Of a stretch of 26,412 nt of DNA, positions 6,230-14,028 are shown one piece after another; position 1 is the stretch's first letter, and the number at the start of each line of letters is the position of its first letter. The position numbers and the translations under genes are program-made. This DNA comes from Acidothermaceae bacterium. Lineage in GTDB: Bacteria > Actinomycetota > Actinomycetes > Acidothermales > Acidothermaceae. Location of the stretch: positions 1-26,412 of the forward strand of contig JAICLV010000012.1 of NCBI GenBank assembly GCA_025925185.1. Reading direction: 5' to 3'. The notes beneath the pieces are model-generated. The model did not search any database. It had not been told where the DNA came from and worked only from the letters and a program-made list of their open reading frames with translations.

Positions 6230-7690
6230 ATGAGCTCGACGACGTATCAGGTTACGAACTTCATCGGCGGCGCCGAGTGCGCTTCGGCCTCCGCCGAAGA
6301 GCGGCCGATCGTGGCACCGGCGACGGGTGAGGTCATCGGCACGATGGCCTGGTCGGGTAGCGCCGACGTCGCCGCAGCCGTCGAAGCCGCTGCGCGGGCC
6401 GCGCGCGGGTGGGCCGACCTGGGAATGCCCGAGCGTCGGCGCCGGCTCGAGGCGTGGGGAGCAGCCCTTCGCGCTCAGGAAGCCGACATCGCCATGGCCG
6501 ATGCGATCGACACTGGCACGCCGATCCGCGCGATGCGCACCGGCATCGGCAAGGGCCTCGACTATTTGCACTACTTCGCGGGGCTTTGGTCGGAGGTCAA
6601 AGGCGAGACGATTCCGGCGACGAGCGGCAACCTGCACTTCACGCTTCGCGAGCCGTTCGGTCCGGTCGGCATCATCATTCCCTTCAACCATCCGGCGATG
6701 TTCGCCCTTTCCAAGGCCGTTCCCGCTTTGATCGCAGGAAACTGTGTGGTGCTGAAGCCCTCAGAGCTGACGCCCATCTCGGCTCATCTGATTGCCAAGG
6801 CGTCGGCCGGCATCTTGCCAGCGGGCGTCTTCAACGTCGTCCACGGTGGGCCCGAGGTCGGGCAGGCGATCGTTGCTTCGCGCAAGCTGCACCGTGTGCA
6901 CTTCACGGGTGGTGTCCCGACGGGCCTCGCAGTTCAGCGCGGTGCCGCTGAAAGTGGCTTGGTGAAACACGTTTCGCTCGAACTAGGCGGCAAGAATCCG
7001 CTGGTCGTGTTTCCGGACGTCGACCCGTCGACGGCCGCGCAGGCCGCGTTCGTCGGAATGAACTACACGCGCAACCAAGGGCAGTCGTGCGGCTCGACGT
7101 CACGGCTTTTCGTCCACGCCGACATCGCCAAAGCCGTAGTCGACGAGATTTGCGAGATTGTCTCGCGCGTCAAGGTCGGCCTGCCACAAGACGAGACGTC
7201 CGAGATGGGTTCGCTCGTGTCGTCGGCCCACCAGCAGCGGGTCCTTTCGGCGATCGAAGACGGGCGCCGCGACGGCGCGCAATTGCTAGTCGGTGGCACT
7301 GCTGCCTCCGGTGAGTTGGCACGTGGCGCGTACGTGCTGCCAACCGTGTTCGCTGGCGTCGCGCCGGACATGGCCCTCGCGCAGCGCGAGATATTCGGCC
7401 CGGTGCTGTCCGTCATCGATTGGACGGACGCCGCCGACATGCTCGAGCGGGTCAACGGCACTGACTACGGCCTGACCGCAGCCATCTACACCAACGATCT
7501 CGCGAAGGCCATGGCCATGGCGCGTGACGTCGAAGCCGGGTACGTGTGGGTGAACGGTGTCGAGACGAGGTGGCCAGGCACGCCGTTCGGCGGGTACAAG
7601 AACTCCGGCTCCGGCAGCGAGCACTCACTGGAGGAGATCCTCAGTTACACCCGAACGAAGACGATCAACATCGTCCTGCCGAGTAGCTGA
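6230..7690 (+). CDS. NAD(P)-dependent aldehyde dehydrogenase
   Basis: This 486-residue ALDH-superfamily enzyme oxidises an aldehyde to the acid. Key residues are the oxyanion Asn in IIIPFNHP (about 153), the general base Glu in LELGGKNP (about 251) and the nucleophile Cys in NQGQSCGS (about 287). The PFGGYKNSGSG signature is near the end. GTG at 6221 and ATG at 6224 are also in frame, but GGAG at 6218-6221 is well placed (8 nt) for the ATG at 6230, so that start is preferred. Only a few bases separate it from the TPP enzyme. The two should form one operon in which the aldehyde released by decarboxylation is oxidised. Closest named types would be betaine/benzaldehyde-like dehydrogenases, but specificity cannot be read. 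Confidence 0.9.
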   Translation: MSSTTYQVTNFIGGAECASASAEERPIVAPATGEVIGTMAWSGSADVAAAVEAAARAARGWADLGMPERRRRLEAWGAALRAQEADIAMADAIDTGTPIRAMRTGIGKGLDYLHYFAGLWSEVKGETIPATSGNLHFTLREPFGPVGIIIPFNHPAMFALSKAVPALIAGNCVVLKPSELTPISAHLIAKASAGILPAGVFNVVHGGPEVGQAIVASRKLHRVHFTGGVPTGLAVQRGAAESGLVKHVSLELGGKNPLVVFPDVDPSTAAQAAFVGMNYTRNQGQSCGSTSRLFVHADIAKAVVDEICEIVSRVKVGLPQDETSEMGSLVSSAHQQRVLSAIEDGRRDGAQLLVGGTAASGELARGAYVLPTVFAGVAPDMALAQREIFGPVLSVIDWTDAADMLERVNGTDYGLTAAIYTNDLAKAMAMARDVEAGYVWVNGVETRWPGTPFGGYKNSGSGSEHSLEEILSYTRTKTINIVLPSS

Positions 7691-7771
7691 CGAAACCGGC
7701 GGTCGGCCACGAGCTCGCCGAGCATCCGCCCTTAAGGTGGCTGACATCGTGAGAGCGCTTAGCGCAAGGCG

Positions 7772-8125
7772 GTGACTGGCGGCGTGGTGGAGGTGTCGCG
7801 GGAGCGTTTCGAGGAACTGGTGGCGGAGGCGCTTGACGGGATTCCGCCGCAGTTCACCAAGGCGATGCGCAACGTCGCGGTCTTCGTCGAGGACGTGCCA
7901 GACGACCCCGACTTGCTGGGCCTGTACGTCGGCATTCCGCTGACGGAGCGGACGACGGGCTACGCCGGCGTGCTGCCCGACCGCATCATGATCTACCGCT
8001 CGACGATCTGCTCGATCTGCTCCACGGAGGAGCAGGTGGTCGACGAGGTGCGCAAGACCGTCGTGCACGAGGTGGCCCACCACTTCGGCATCGACGACGA
8101 GCGGCTGCACGAGCTCGGCTACTAA
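7772..8125 (+). CDS. Mini zinc metallopeptidase (Zincin_1/DUF1025-like)
   Basis: This small 117-residue protein carries HEVAHHFGIDDERLHELGY at its C-terminus: zinc ligands His99 and His103 with Glu100 as catalytic base, then a downstream acidic/His region. It matches the short MMP/zincin-1 family in length and layout, with a FEELVAEALDGIPP start and an LGLYVGIPLTER middle. No signal peptide is present, so it acts in the cytoplasm. GTG at 7772 is used; several further GTG codons within the first eight codons leave the exact start uncertain, and no strong Shine-Dalgarno decides it. Its substrate is unknown for the family. Confidence 0.85.
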   Translation: MTGGVVEVSRERFEELVAEALDGIPPQFTKAMRNVAVFVEDVPDDPDLLGLYVGIPLTERTTGYAGVLPDRIMIYRSTICSICSTEEQVVDEVRKTVVHEVAHHFGIDDERLHELGY

Positions 8126-8142
8126 CCCCGCCGCCCGCTCGG

Positions 8143-8210
8143 GTTGATCACGTTCAGGGGGTTGGCGGGTCCGAGGACAGCTCCACAGAGGTGTCCTCGG
8201 ACGAGTTCAG
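8143..8210 (+). repeat. 68-bp dispersed repeat, copy A, with hairpin
   Basis: This element matches copy B at 24724-24791 at 57 of 68 positions without gaps. The left 30 bases (GTTGATCACGTTCAG, then a G-rich run and TGGCGGGTCC) differ at one base. The right end CGAGTTCAG is identical. In the centre is a perfect 10-bp stem TCCGAGGACA / TGTCCTCGGA (8170-8179 and 8192-8201) with a 12-nt loop containing CTCCACAGA. It begins 17 nt after the metallopeptidase stop and ends 48 nt before the helD-like start. It could be a folded leader RNA, a 3' processing element, a protein-binding site or a small non-autonomous repeat. I do not recognise it as a named family. Confidence 0.85.
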
Positions 8211-8258
8211 GTGTCCAGGGCCAGGCAGATCGCTCGGCTGGATCGAGGAGGGTGGAAC

Positions 8259-10304
8259 GTGTCGGTCACGTCGTCGGTTGAGCTGGACGCCGAGGCGGCG
8301 CACCTGGCGGACGCCCGCGCGGGCCTGGCCCGCATGCGAGCGCGTGCCGACTCATTGCAGGCGGCCGGCGGGAACGCCGTCTCAACCGAATATCTGGCCG
8401 CCACGCTGCACCGCCGCCGGATGTCGCTGGTCGACGACCCGTCGACACCACTGTTCTTCGGCCGCATCGACGTCGCCCAGGAGCGGGCCGAGGCCGAGCG
8501 CTTTTACATCGGACGACGACACGTGCAGGACGAGCACGGCGATCCGATGGTGGTCGATTGGCGGGCTGACATCTCGACGGCGTTTTACCGGGCGAGCGCC
8601 TCTGATCCGATGAACCTTCGGTTGCGTCGCCGTTTCGGATTCGCCGGCGGGGTGCTCACCGCTTATGAGGACGAGGCGTTCGACGCGGCTTGCGACATCG
8701 AGACCAGCCGCATCCTGACCGAGGAGATCGAGCGGCCGCGCGTGGGCCCGATGCGTGACATCGTCGCGACGATCCAGCCCGACCAGGACGAGATCGTCCG
8801 CGCCGATCTGGACCAAACCCTTTGCGTGCAGGGCGGTCCCGGCACCGGCAAGACGGCGGTCGGGCTGCACCGCGCGGCCTACCTGCTGTACGCGCATCGC
8901 GCGAAGCTGCGCTCGAGCGGCGTGCTCGTCGTTGGGCCGAACACCGCGTTCTTGCGCTACATCGAGCAAGTGCTGCCGGCGCTCGGCGAGGTCGAGGTCA
9001 CCCAGGTGACGATGTCCGAGCTTGTCGCGCACGCGCGGGTGCGCGCCGACGATCCGCCAGACCTGCAGCGGCTCAAGGGCGACGCCCGCATGGCCGAGGT
9101 GTTGCGGCGCGCGGTTTGGGGGCGCCTCGGCGCCGTCGACGAGCCGGTCGTGATCCCGCGCGGTTCGGTGCGGTTGCGGCTCTACCCCTCGCACGTTGAT
9201 GAACTCAAAGACGCCTTGGTGGCGCGCGGCCTGCGCTACAACGCCGCGCGGGCCGCCTTTGCCACGATGCTCGGGTCGGCGCTCACCGCGCAGGTCGAGG
9301 TGCGCGGAGAGGCGGCCGACGATCGCACGGTGGCCGCGTTCGCGCGCGCCAAGCAGGTTCGAGCCTGTGTCGACACGGTGTTTCCCGCGGTCAAGCCGGT
9401 CGCCTTGTTGTTTCGGCTTTACAGCGAGCCCGAGTTTCTCGCGATGGCCGCCGACGACGTGTTGACAGCCGACGAGCAGAAGACGCTGCTATGGCAGCAG
9501 ATTCCGCGCGCCGCGGGAACCGCGAGGTGGACGTCGTCCGACATGGTCTTGCTCGACGAGCTCAGTGACCTGCTCGAGCGCACGTCGAGCTTCGGCCACG
9601 TGGTGCTCGACGAAGCGCAAGACCTGTCGCCGATGCAGTGCCGCGCGGTCGGACGGCGTTGCACCACCGGGTCGGCGACCGTGCTCGGCGACCTCGCCCA
9701 GGGCACCACCGCCACGGCGTCCGACTCGTGGCAGGAAACGCTGCTGCATATGGGAAAGCCGGACGGTCGGGTGCGTGTTCTTGAGCGCGGCTATCGGGTT
9801 CCGCAACAGGTCGTGGACTTCGCGTCACGGTTGTTGCCGCTCGCTGCGCCCGGCGTCAAGGCACCGGTCTCCATCCGCACCGCCGCGGGGTCGTTGCGAT
9901 TGATCGAGACCCCCGCACGCGAGGTCGATCGGACGACGGTCGACGCGTGTGAGCAGGCGCTCGAGTTCCCCGGTTCCGTCGGGCTCGTGGTTGCCGACGG
10001 CCGCGTGTCTGTCGCCGCTGCGGCGTTGCGAAAGCGCGGGGTGCCGCACATATTGTTGAGTGGCGAGGACGACACCGACGACGACACCGACGACGTCGAC
10101 GCGCGCCTCACGGTGGTGCCGGCGTCGATGGCGAAGGGGCTCGAGTTCGACCACGTGGTGTTGGTCGAACCCTCGGACATCGCCGCCCGTGACGACGTCG
10201 ACCCGCGGTTCGGCCTGCGCCGCCTCTACATTGCCCTCACGCGCGCGGTGTCGGGCTTGATCGTGGTGCACGCCAAGCCGTTGCCTGAACCGCTGGCCGC
10301 GTAG
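8259..10304 (+). CDS. HelD-family helicase-like ATPase (RNA polymerase recycling factor)
   Basis: GTG at 8259 has AGGAGG 7 nt upstream and gives a 681-residue protein; an upstream in-frame GTG at 8211 lacks such a site. The N-terminal region carries the HelD hallmark FFGRID, then YIGRRHVQDEHGDPMVVDWR (about 82-102) and AFYRASASDP. A UvrD-like motor follows: Q motif IQPDQDEIV, Walker A GGPGTGKTAVGLHR (about 192-205), Walker B VVLDEAQDLSPMQ (about 450), and motif VI IALTRAVSGLIVVH near the end. HelD removes stalled RNA polymerase from nucleic acid, and some actinobacterial members (HelR) protect against rifamycins. No rifamycin-type gene is adjacent. The 68-bp repeat lies in its upstream region. 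Confidence 0.9.
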   Translation: MSVTSSVELDAEAAHLADARAGLARMRARADSLQAAGGNAVSTEYLAATLHRRRMSLVDDPSTPLFFGRIDVAQERAEAERFYIGRRHVQDEHGDPMVVDWRADISTAFYRASASDPMNLRLRRRFGFAGGVLTAYEDEAFDAACDIETSRILTEEIERPRVGPMRDIVATIQPDQDEIVRADLDQTLCVQGGPGTGKTAVGLHRAAYLLYAHRAKLRSSGVLVVGPNTAFLRYIEQVLPALGEVEVTQVTMSELVAHARVRADDPPDLQRLKGDARMAEVLRRAVWGRLGAVDEPVVIPRGSVRLRLYPSHVDELKDALVARGLRYNAARAAFATMLGSALTAQVEVRGEAADDRTVAAFARAKQVRACVDTVFPAVKPVALLFRLYSEPEFLAMAADDVLTADEQKTLLWQQIPRAAGTARWTSSDMVLLDELSDLLERTSSFGHVVLDEAQDLSPMQCRAVGRRCTTGSATVLGDLAQGTTATASDSWQETLLHMGKPDGRVRVLERGYRVPQQVVDFASRLLPLAAPGVKAPVSIRTAAGSLRLIETPAREVDRTTVDACEQALEFPGSVGLVVADGRVSVAAAALRKRGVPHILLSGEDDTDDDTDDVDARLTVVPASMAKGLEFDHVVLVEPSDIAARDDVDPRFGLRRLYIALTRAVSGLIVVHAKPLPEPLAA

Positions 10305-10309
10305 AACAA

Positions 10310-13243
10310 CTAGAGCGGCGTCCCGTCGCAATCGCCAGCGCTGCACGCCGTCGGATCCCAGCTCAGGTTGACGTTCACCCGAACGAGCCGCAGACCGCCC
10401 GGCCCGGCGACGACCGACGGTTCGGTCGCGCTATCGCTTGGTTTGTCGGACGGCGCCGGCTGCGCCGGACCGCTGGGCGGCGGTGTCGCGGGCGCCGTTG
10501 GCCCCGAGGACGCGGTTGGCGTTGGCGCCGCGGTCGGCCCGCCCGACGGATCGCCGCCGGGAGACGACGGCGAGGTCGGGGACGACGACGAGCCGGGGAC
10601 AGTTGGCGAGCCAGGAGACGGTGACGTCGAGCCACCGCCGCCAGGCTGCTGAATTGCCTGGTACGTCAGCGCGTTACGCAGCGTGGTCGGCGTGTTGCCG
10701 TACTTCGCGTACACCGCGACGTCGTAGGTGCCGGCCTGCATCGGCGGCGCCAAGAACATCGCGGACGTCGAGTTGTTGCCAGGCAGCACGCTCGCCGGAA
10801 CCCCGCCTACCAGAACGCTGATGCTCGACGGCAGCGCCCGACCAGTGAGGATTTCGATGCCGCCCGACGTCGGGAGTGCGGTGGGCGCCAACCCGGTGAT
10901 CTGGAACTGGTCGGTGCCAGGGTATTGCGGAGCGCTCCCACCTCCCGGCGCGCTGGTTGGCACCGGCGTGCGAACGGGCGTCGACGTCGGCGAGGCCGTT
11001 GGTCCACTCGTCGGACCAGTGGTGGAGGAGCCGGTCGGTTGCGGTGCCGGTTGTGACGACGGCGACGGTTGTGTGCCCGAGCCTCCGGGCGCCGGGTCTC
11101 CGGCGCGCACGGGTGTAGGCCCGGCCGTCGGTGTGACGCTCGACGTTGGCGTGGCGCCCCGCGCTGAGCTCGGCGCCGCGGTGGGAGAAGTCGACGGACG
11201 AGCCGTCGGTGCCGACGTCGGTGCCGCAGTCGGGGCTGCGGTCGGGGCTGCGGTCGGGGCTGCGGTCGGTGTTGCGGTGGCGCCTGCGGTTGGCACCGGG
11301 CTGGGCGACGACGTCGCCCCGTCGTCCGGGCTGTTGCTCGCAGCTGGCGCGGAGACGTCGAACACGGCGGTGGTGGCGCGGCCGATCGGCGTTCCATCGG
11401 CTATGACCTGCGCGATCAGCCCATAGGTGCCTTCCGGCAAGGTGAAGCCGGGCTCGTAGGTCTGCCCTGCGGCGAACTGGCTGCCATCGACCGGCATGGT
11501 GACGGTGCCCTCGTCGTCCGTCGTCAGCGTCGAATTCCCAATGCTGACAGGAAGTTGCGACACCGCCCACGTCGCACCTTGGTAGCGCGTGAGCACCTGC
11601 AGGCGTAGCTCATACGGCCCTGCGGGCGCGACCCCGGTGACGGTGACGCGCGCGTCGAAAGGCGTGTTCGGTATCGCGTCGGCGAACCCGCCGAAACGGT
11701 AGTGCAGCACGCCGGGTCCGGCGCCGACTGCGGCCGCGGCGTTCAACCGACCGCCGGTTTGCGAAAGGGAAGTCAGCGCGGCCACCGGGGTTGTCGAGTT
11801 CAGCAACCTCGCGCGCAACTCGTCGATCGTCGCGGCCGGGTCGGCACTCTTCTCCAACGCGATCGTCGCGGCGACCAGCGGCGCGGAGAACGACGTCCCC
11901 GACGCCACCGAGTAGCCGCCCTGGTTGTTCGTCGTCGCCACCAAGCTGCCTGGCGCGTAAAGCGCGACGGTTTTCTTGCCGAACGCGCTGAAGGACGACG
12001 GGTTGTCGTTCGCGTCGCTCGAGCCGACGGTCACCAGCGCCGGATTGTCAACATTGGCGGGCCAAATCGGCGACGTGTCGCGATTGCCGCTGTCGTTGCC
12101 GGCCGACACCGCGAGCATCACGCCATGCTGTTGCGCATATGCGACAGCGGCGAACAGTGGCGTCATCGCAGCGGCAGGGGCCGATCCACCGAACGAGCAG
12201 TTGATGACGTCGGCGCCGTGGTCGACGGCGTAGTAAATCGCCTCGACCGCGGCGTTCATGTCGACGCTCTCGCCCGCGCCGACCACGAGCGGCATGACTT
12301 TCGCCGATGGCGCGAGGCCAGCGACCCCGGCACTGTTGTTCAGTTGCGCGACCATCACGCCGGCCGTCATCGTGCCGTGCGCGTCGTCGCCGCCGTTGTC
12401 CAGATCAGAGTTGTTGCGGTAGAAGTTCCAGCCGTGACAGTCGCCGGCGTGCCCGTCGCCGTCAGCATCGCTGCTGCCACAAGCCTCTTTGGGGTTGGTC
12501 CACAAAGCCGCGGCGAGATCCGGGTGCGATGTCTGCATGCCGGTGTCGAGATCGGCGATGACGGCGCCGGCCCCGGTGCTCACCGGCCAGGCGTCGAGGG
12601 CGTCGACGTCGTCACCCGCGGTCGCCGACTGCTGATAGGCGGTTCCCGTGTTGTGCAATTGCCACTCGTAGTAGAAGAACGGGTCGTTCGGAATCGCCGC
12701 CGCGTCAGACACCGGCACGCTCGGCGACGTCGTCACGTTCGTCACACCGGGCAGCTTCGACACGGCGGCTTGGTCGAGCGAGGTCGCGACCAGCACGCCG
12801 CCGTAACGCAATCGCTGCGCCGAATCGACGCCGGGCTGCTGCCGCAGGCGCGTCAGCTGGGCGTCGTCATCGGCAGGTTGCGCGGTCGCGCCGGCGCCTA
12901 CCGGCAACGACCGCGAGCCCACGATGTAGATGGTGTTTCCCTCGGCGTCAACATCCAGATGGCCGTCGGGGCCGAGTGCTTCACGGGCCCGCCCGAGCAG
13001 GTCGAGGTCGAGCCGGTCGCTGCCGCCGGTCACACCCGGCGACGCGGTCTGCAGGTGCACGACGAACCGGTTGAGCCCGTCCCCATGGCCCGCGCCGGTG
13101 TACGCGTCGACAACAGGCAGCGGCGCGGCGTCGGCCGAGCGCGTTCCGGTCAGCGTCGTGGCGAACGCGCCGCCGCCGAACAACACCACGCCGACAACCG
13201 CGACCACTGTCGGCCGCTTGCCGAAGACCCGCGCGAAACCCAT
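10310..13243 (-). CDS. Secreted subtilisin-like (S8) serine protease with IPT/TIG domain
   Basis: This 977-residue protein begins with a signal peptide or signal anchor (hydrophobic 12-30, AxA-like end near 40). A pro-region runs to about 190. The S8 catalytic domain spans about 195-505: Asp233 in ADLDTGM, His289 in DDAHGTMTAG, oxyanion Asn383 in VSAGNDSG and Ser451 in ASGTSFSAP. Then come a beta-rich domain (about 515-630), a Pro/Thr/Ala linker built on (TAAP)n repeats, an IPT/TIG-like domain (DQFQITGLAPTALPTSGG to ALTYQ), a second Pro/Ser linker and a short tail with two Cys. The long extended linkers suggest reach through the cell wall. It converges on the helD-like gene with a 5-bp gap. 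AAGGA lies about 9 nt before the ATG. Confidence 0.9.
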   Translation of the reverse strand: MGFARVFGKRPTVVAVVGVVLFGGGAFATTLTGTRSADAAPLPVVDAYTGAGHGDGLNRFVVHLQTASPGVTGGSDRLDLDLLGRAREALGPDGHLDVDAEGNTIYIVGSRSLPVGAGATAQPADDDAQLTRLRQQPGVDSAQRLRYGGVLVATSLDQAAVSKLPGVTNVTTSPSVPVSDAAAIPNDPFFYYEWQLHNTGTAYQQSATAGDDVDALDAWPVSTGAGAVIADLDTGMQTSHPDLAAALWTNPKEACGSSDADGDGHAGDCHGWNFYRNNSDLDNGGDDAHGTMTAGVMVAQLNNSAGVAGLAPSAKVMPLVVGAGESVDMNAAVEAIYYAVDHGADVINCSFGGSAPAAAMTPLFAAVAYAQQHGVMLAVSAGNDSGNRDTSPIWPANVDNPALVTVGSSDANDNPSSFSAFGKKTVALYAPGSLVATTNNQGGYSVASGTSFSAPLVAATIALEKSADPAATIDELRARLLNSTTPVAALTSLSQTGGRLNAAAAVGAGPGVLHYRFGGFADAIPNTPFDARVTVTGVAPAGPYELRLQVLTRYQGATWAVSQLPVSIGNSTLTTDDEGTVTMPVDGSQFAAGQTYEPGFTLPEGTYGLIAQVIADGTPIGRATTAVFDVSAPAASNSPDDGATSSPSPVPTAGATATPTAAPTAAPTAAPTAAPTSAPTARPSTSPTAAPSSARGATPTSSVTPTAGPTPVRAGDPAPGGSGTQPSPSSQPAPQPTGSSTTGPTSGPTASPTSTPVRTPVPTSAPGGGSAPQYPGTDQFQITGLAPTALPTSGGIEILTGRALPSSISVLVGGVPASVLPGNNSTSAMFLAPPMQAGTYDVAVYAKYGNTPTTLRNALTYQAIQQPGGGGSTSPSPGSPTVPGSSSSPTSPSSPGGDPSGGPTAAPTPTASSGPTAPATPPPSGPAQPAPSDKPSDSATEPSVVAGPGGLRLVRVNVNLSWDPTACSAGDCDGTPL
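11205..11276 (-). repeat. 12-bp tandem repeat coding the protease linker
   Basis: Six consecutive 12-bp units of the form GTCGGGGCTGCG are seen on the plus strand. Three are identical (11229-11264), and the flanking ones carry one to several changes. On the coding strand they encode TAAP-type four-residue units. Slippage could vary linker length without shifting the frame. Confidence 0.85.
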
Positions 13244-13506
13244 GAGGCCGTCCTTGGCGTGCTCGGTGGGCCAGCGTCCCTGCCGGCCGTCATCAAGAGT
13301 GTCGGGTTGCGGACATCGCCGCTTTGCGGCTGTGCGGCGGCGGCGCGCTCACCCGTTCGGCCGCTCGCCCGGCCCGCTCGCCGAAAGAAGGGCTCGCGTC
13401 GTCCCCGGACGCGAATTCGCAGCGCAAACCCTTCACGCGCCGGAACAGCGGGCGGAACGAGAGGGCGTACAGGAGCCGGCGGAAGGGAGACGGGGGACGG
13501 TCGGGT

Positions 13507-13968
13507 TCAGATCCGGGGGACCCAACCTTCTTCGGCGCGGATCATCGCCTGCACGGCGTCCGGCAGCTCGCCCGACGCGACGTCGTCGAGGGTGATCCGC
13601 TCCAGCACCGCCCGCAGCCCGGCCCGCACCGCGACCCAGACGTCCTGCAGTGGCCGCGCCGCGCCCTCGTACTCCAACGTCTCCGGCCGCAGTCCGCGCA
13701 CCTCCGCGAGCGGACCGTCGACCGCGCGCATCACGTCGGCGACGAAGATCTTGGACGACGGCTTCGCCAGCCGGTAGCCGCCCTCAGCCCCGCGCAGGCT
13801 TTCGACCAGCCGCGCCCGGCGCATGTCCGACAGGATTGCCTCGAGGAATTTCCGCGGCAGGTGCTGCTCCTCGGCGATGACCTCCGTTTTCACCCACGAG
13901 CCGGGAGGCGCGCTGGCCAGCACGAGCATCGCCCGCATGGCGTAATCGCTTTTCGCCGAGATGTGCAC
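13507..13968 (-). CDS. Rrf2-family transcriptional regulator without cluster cysteines
   Basis: GTG at 13968 gives 153 residues beginning (M)HISAKSDYAMRAMLVLA, the standard Rrf2 start; the frame stays open upstream but shows no homology there. A winged helix-turn-helix follows: TEVIAEEQHLPRKFLEAILSDMRRARLVESLRGAEGGYRLAK. There is no cysteine at all, so it cannot hold the iron-sulfur cluster of IscR, NsrR or RsrR. It is more like redox-insensitive or small-molecule-sensing members. No Shine-Dalgarno precedes the GTG, so a leaderless mRNA is possible. It is divergent from the NlpC/P60 lipoprotein gene across 60 bp and may regulate it or itself. Confidence 0.88.
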   Translation of the reverse strand: MHISAKSDYAMRAMLVLASAPPGSWVKTEVIAEEQHLPRKFLEAILSDMRRARLVESLRGAEGGYRLAKPSSKIFVADVMRAVDGPLAEVRGLRPETLEYEGAARPLQDVWVAVRAGLRAVLERITLDDVASGELPDAVQAMIRAEEGWVPRI

Positions 13969-14028
13969 GTGAGCATGATGACAGGCGTTTCGCTTGTTCG
14001 GCGTCCGTTGCCTTGACACAGTGAAACG

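Noticed and set aside
8126..8258. Rifamycin-associated element upstream of the HelD-like gene
   Set aside because: I cannot recall the element's consensus well enough to match it here, and no rifamycin-inactivating gene is adjacent.
11217..11276. CRISPR-like short repeats
   Set aside because: The units are contiguous 12-bp coding repeats without spacers and keep the protease frame.
11702..13777. Long plus-strand open frame opposite the S8 protease
   Set aside because: It has no recognisable motif and an Arg-rich composition. The minus-strand frame has a full protease triad.
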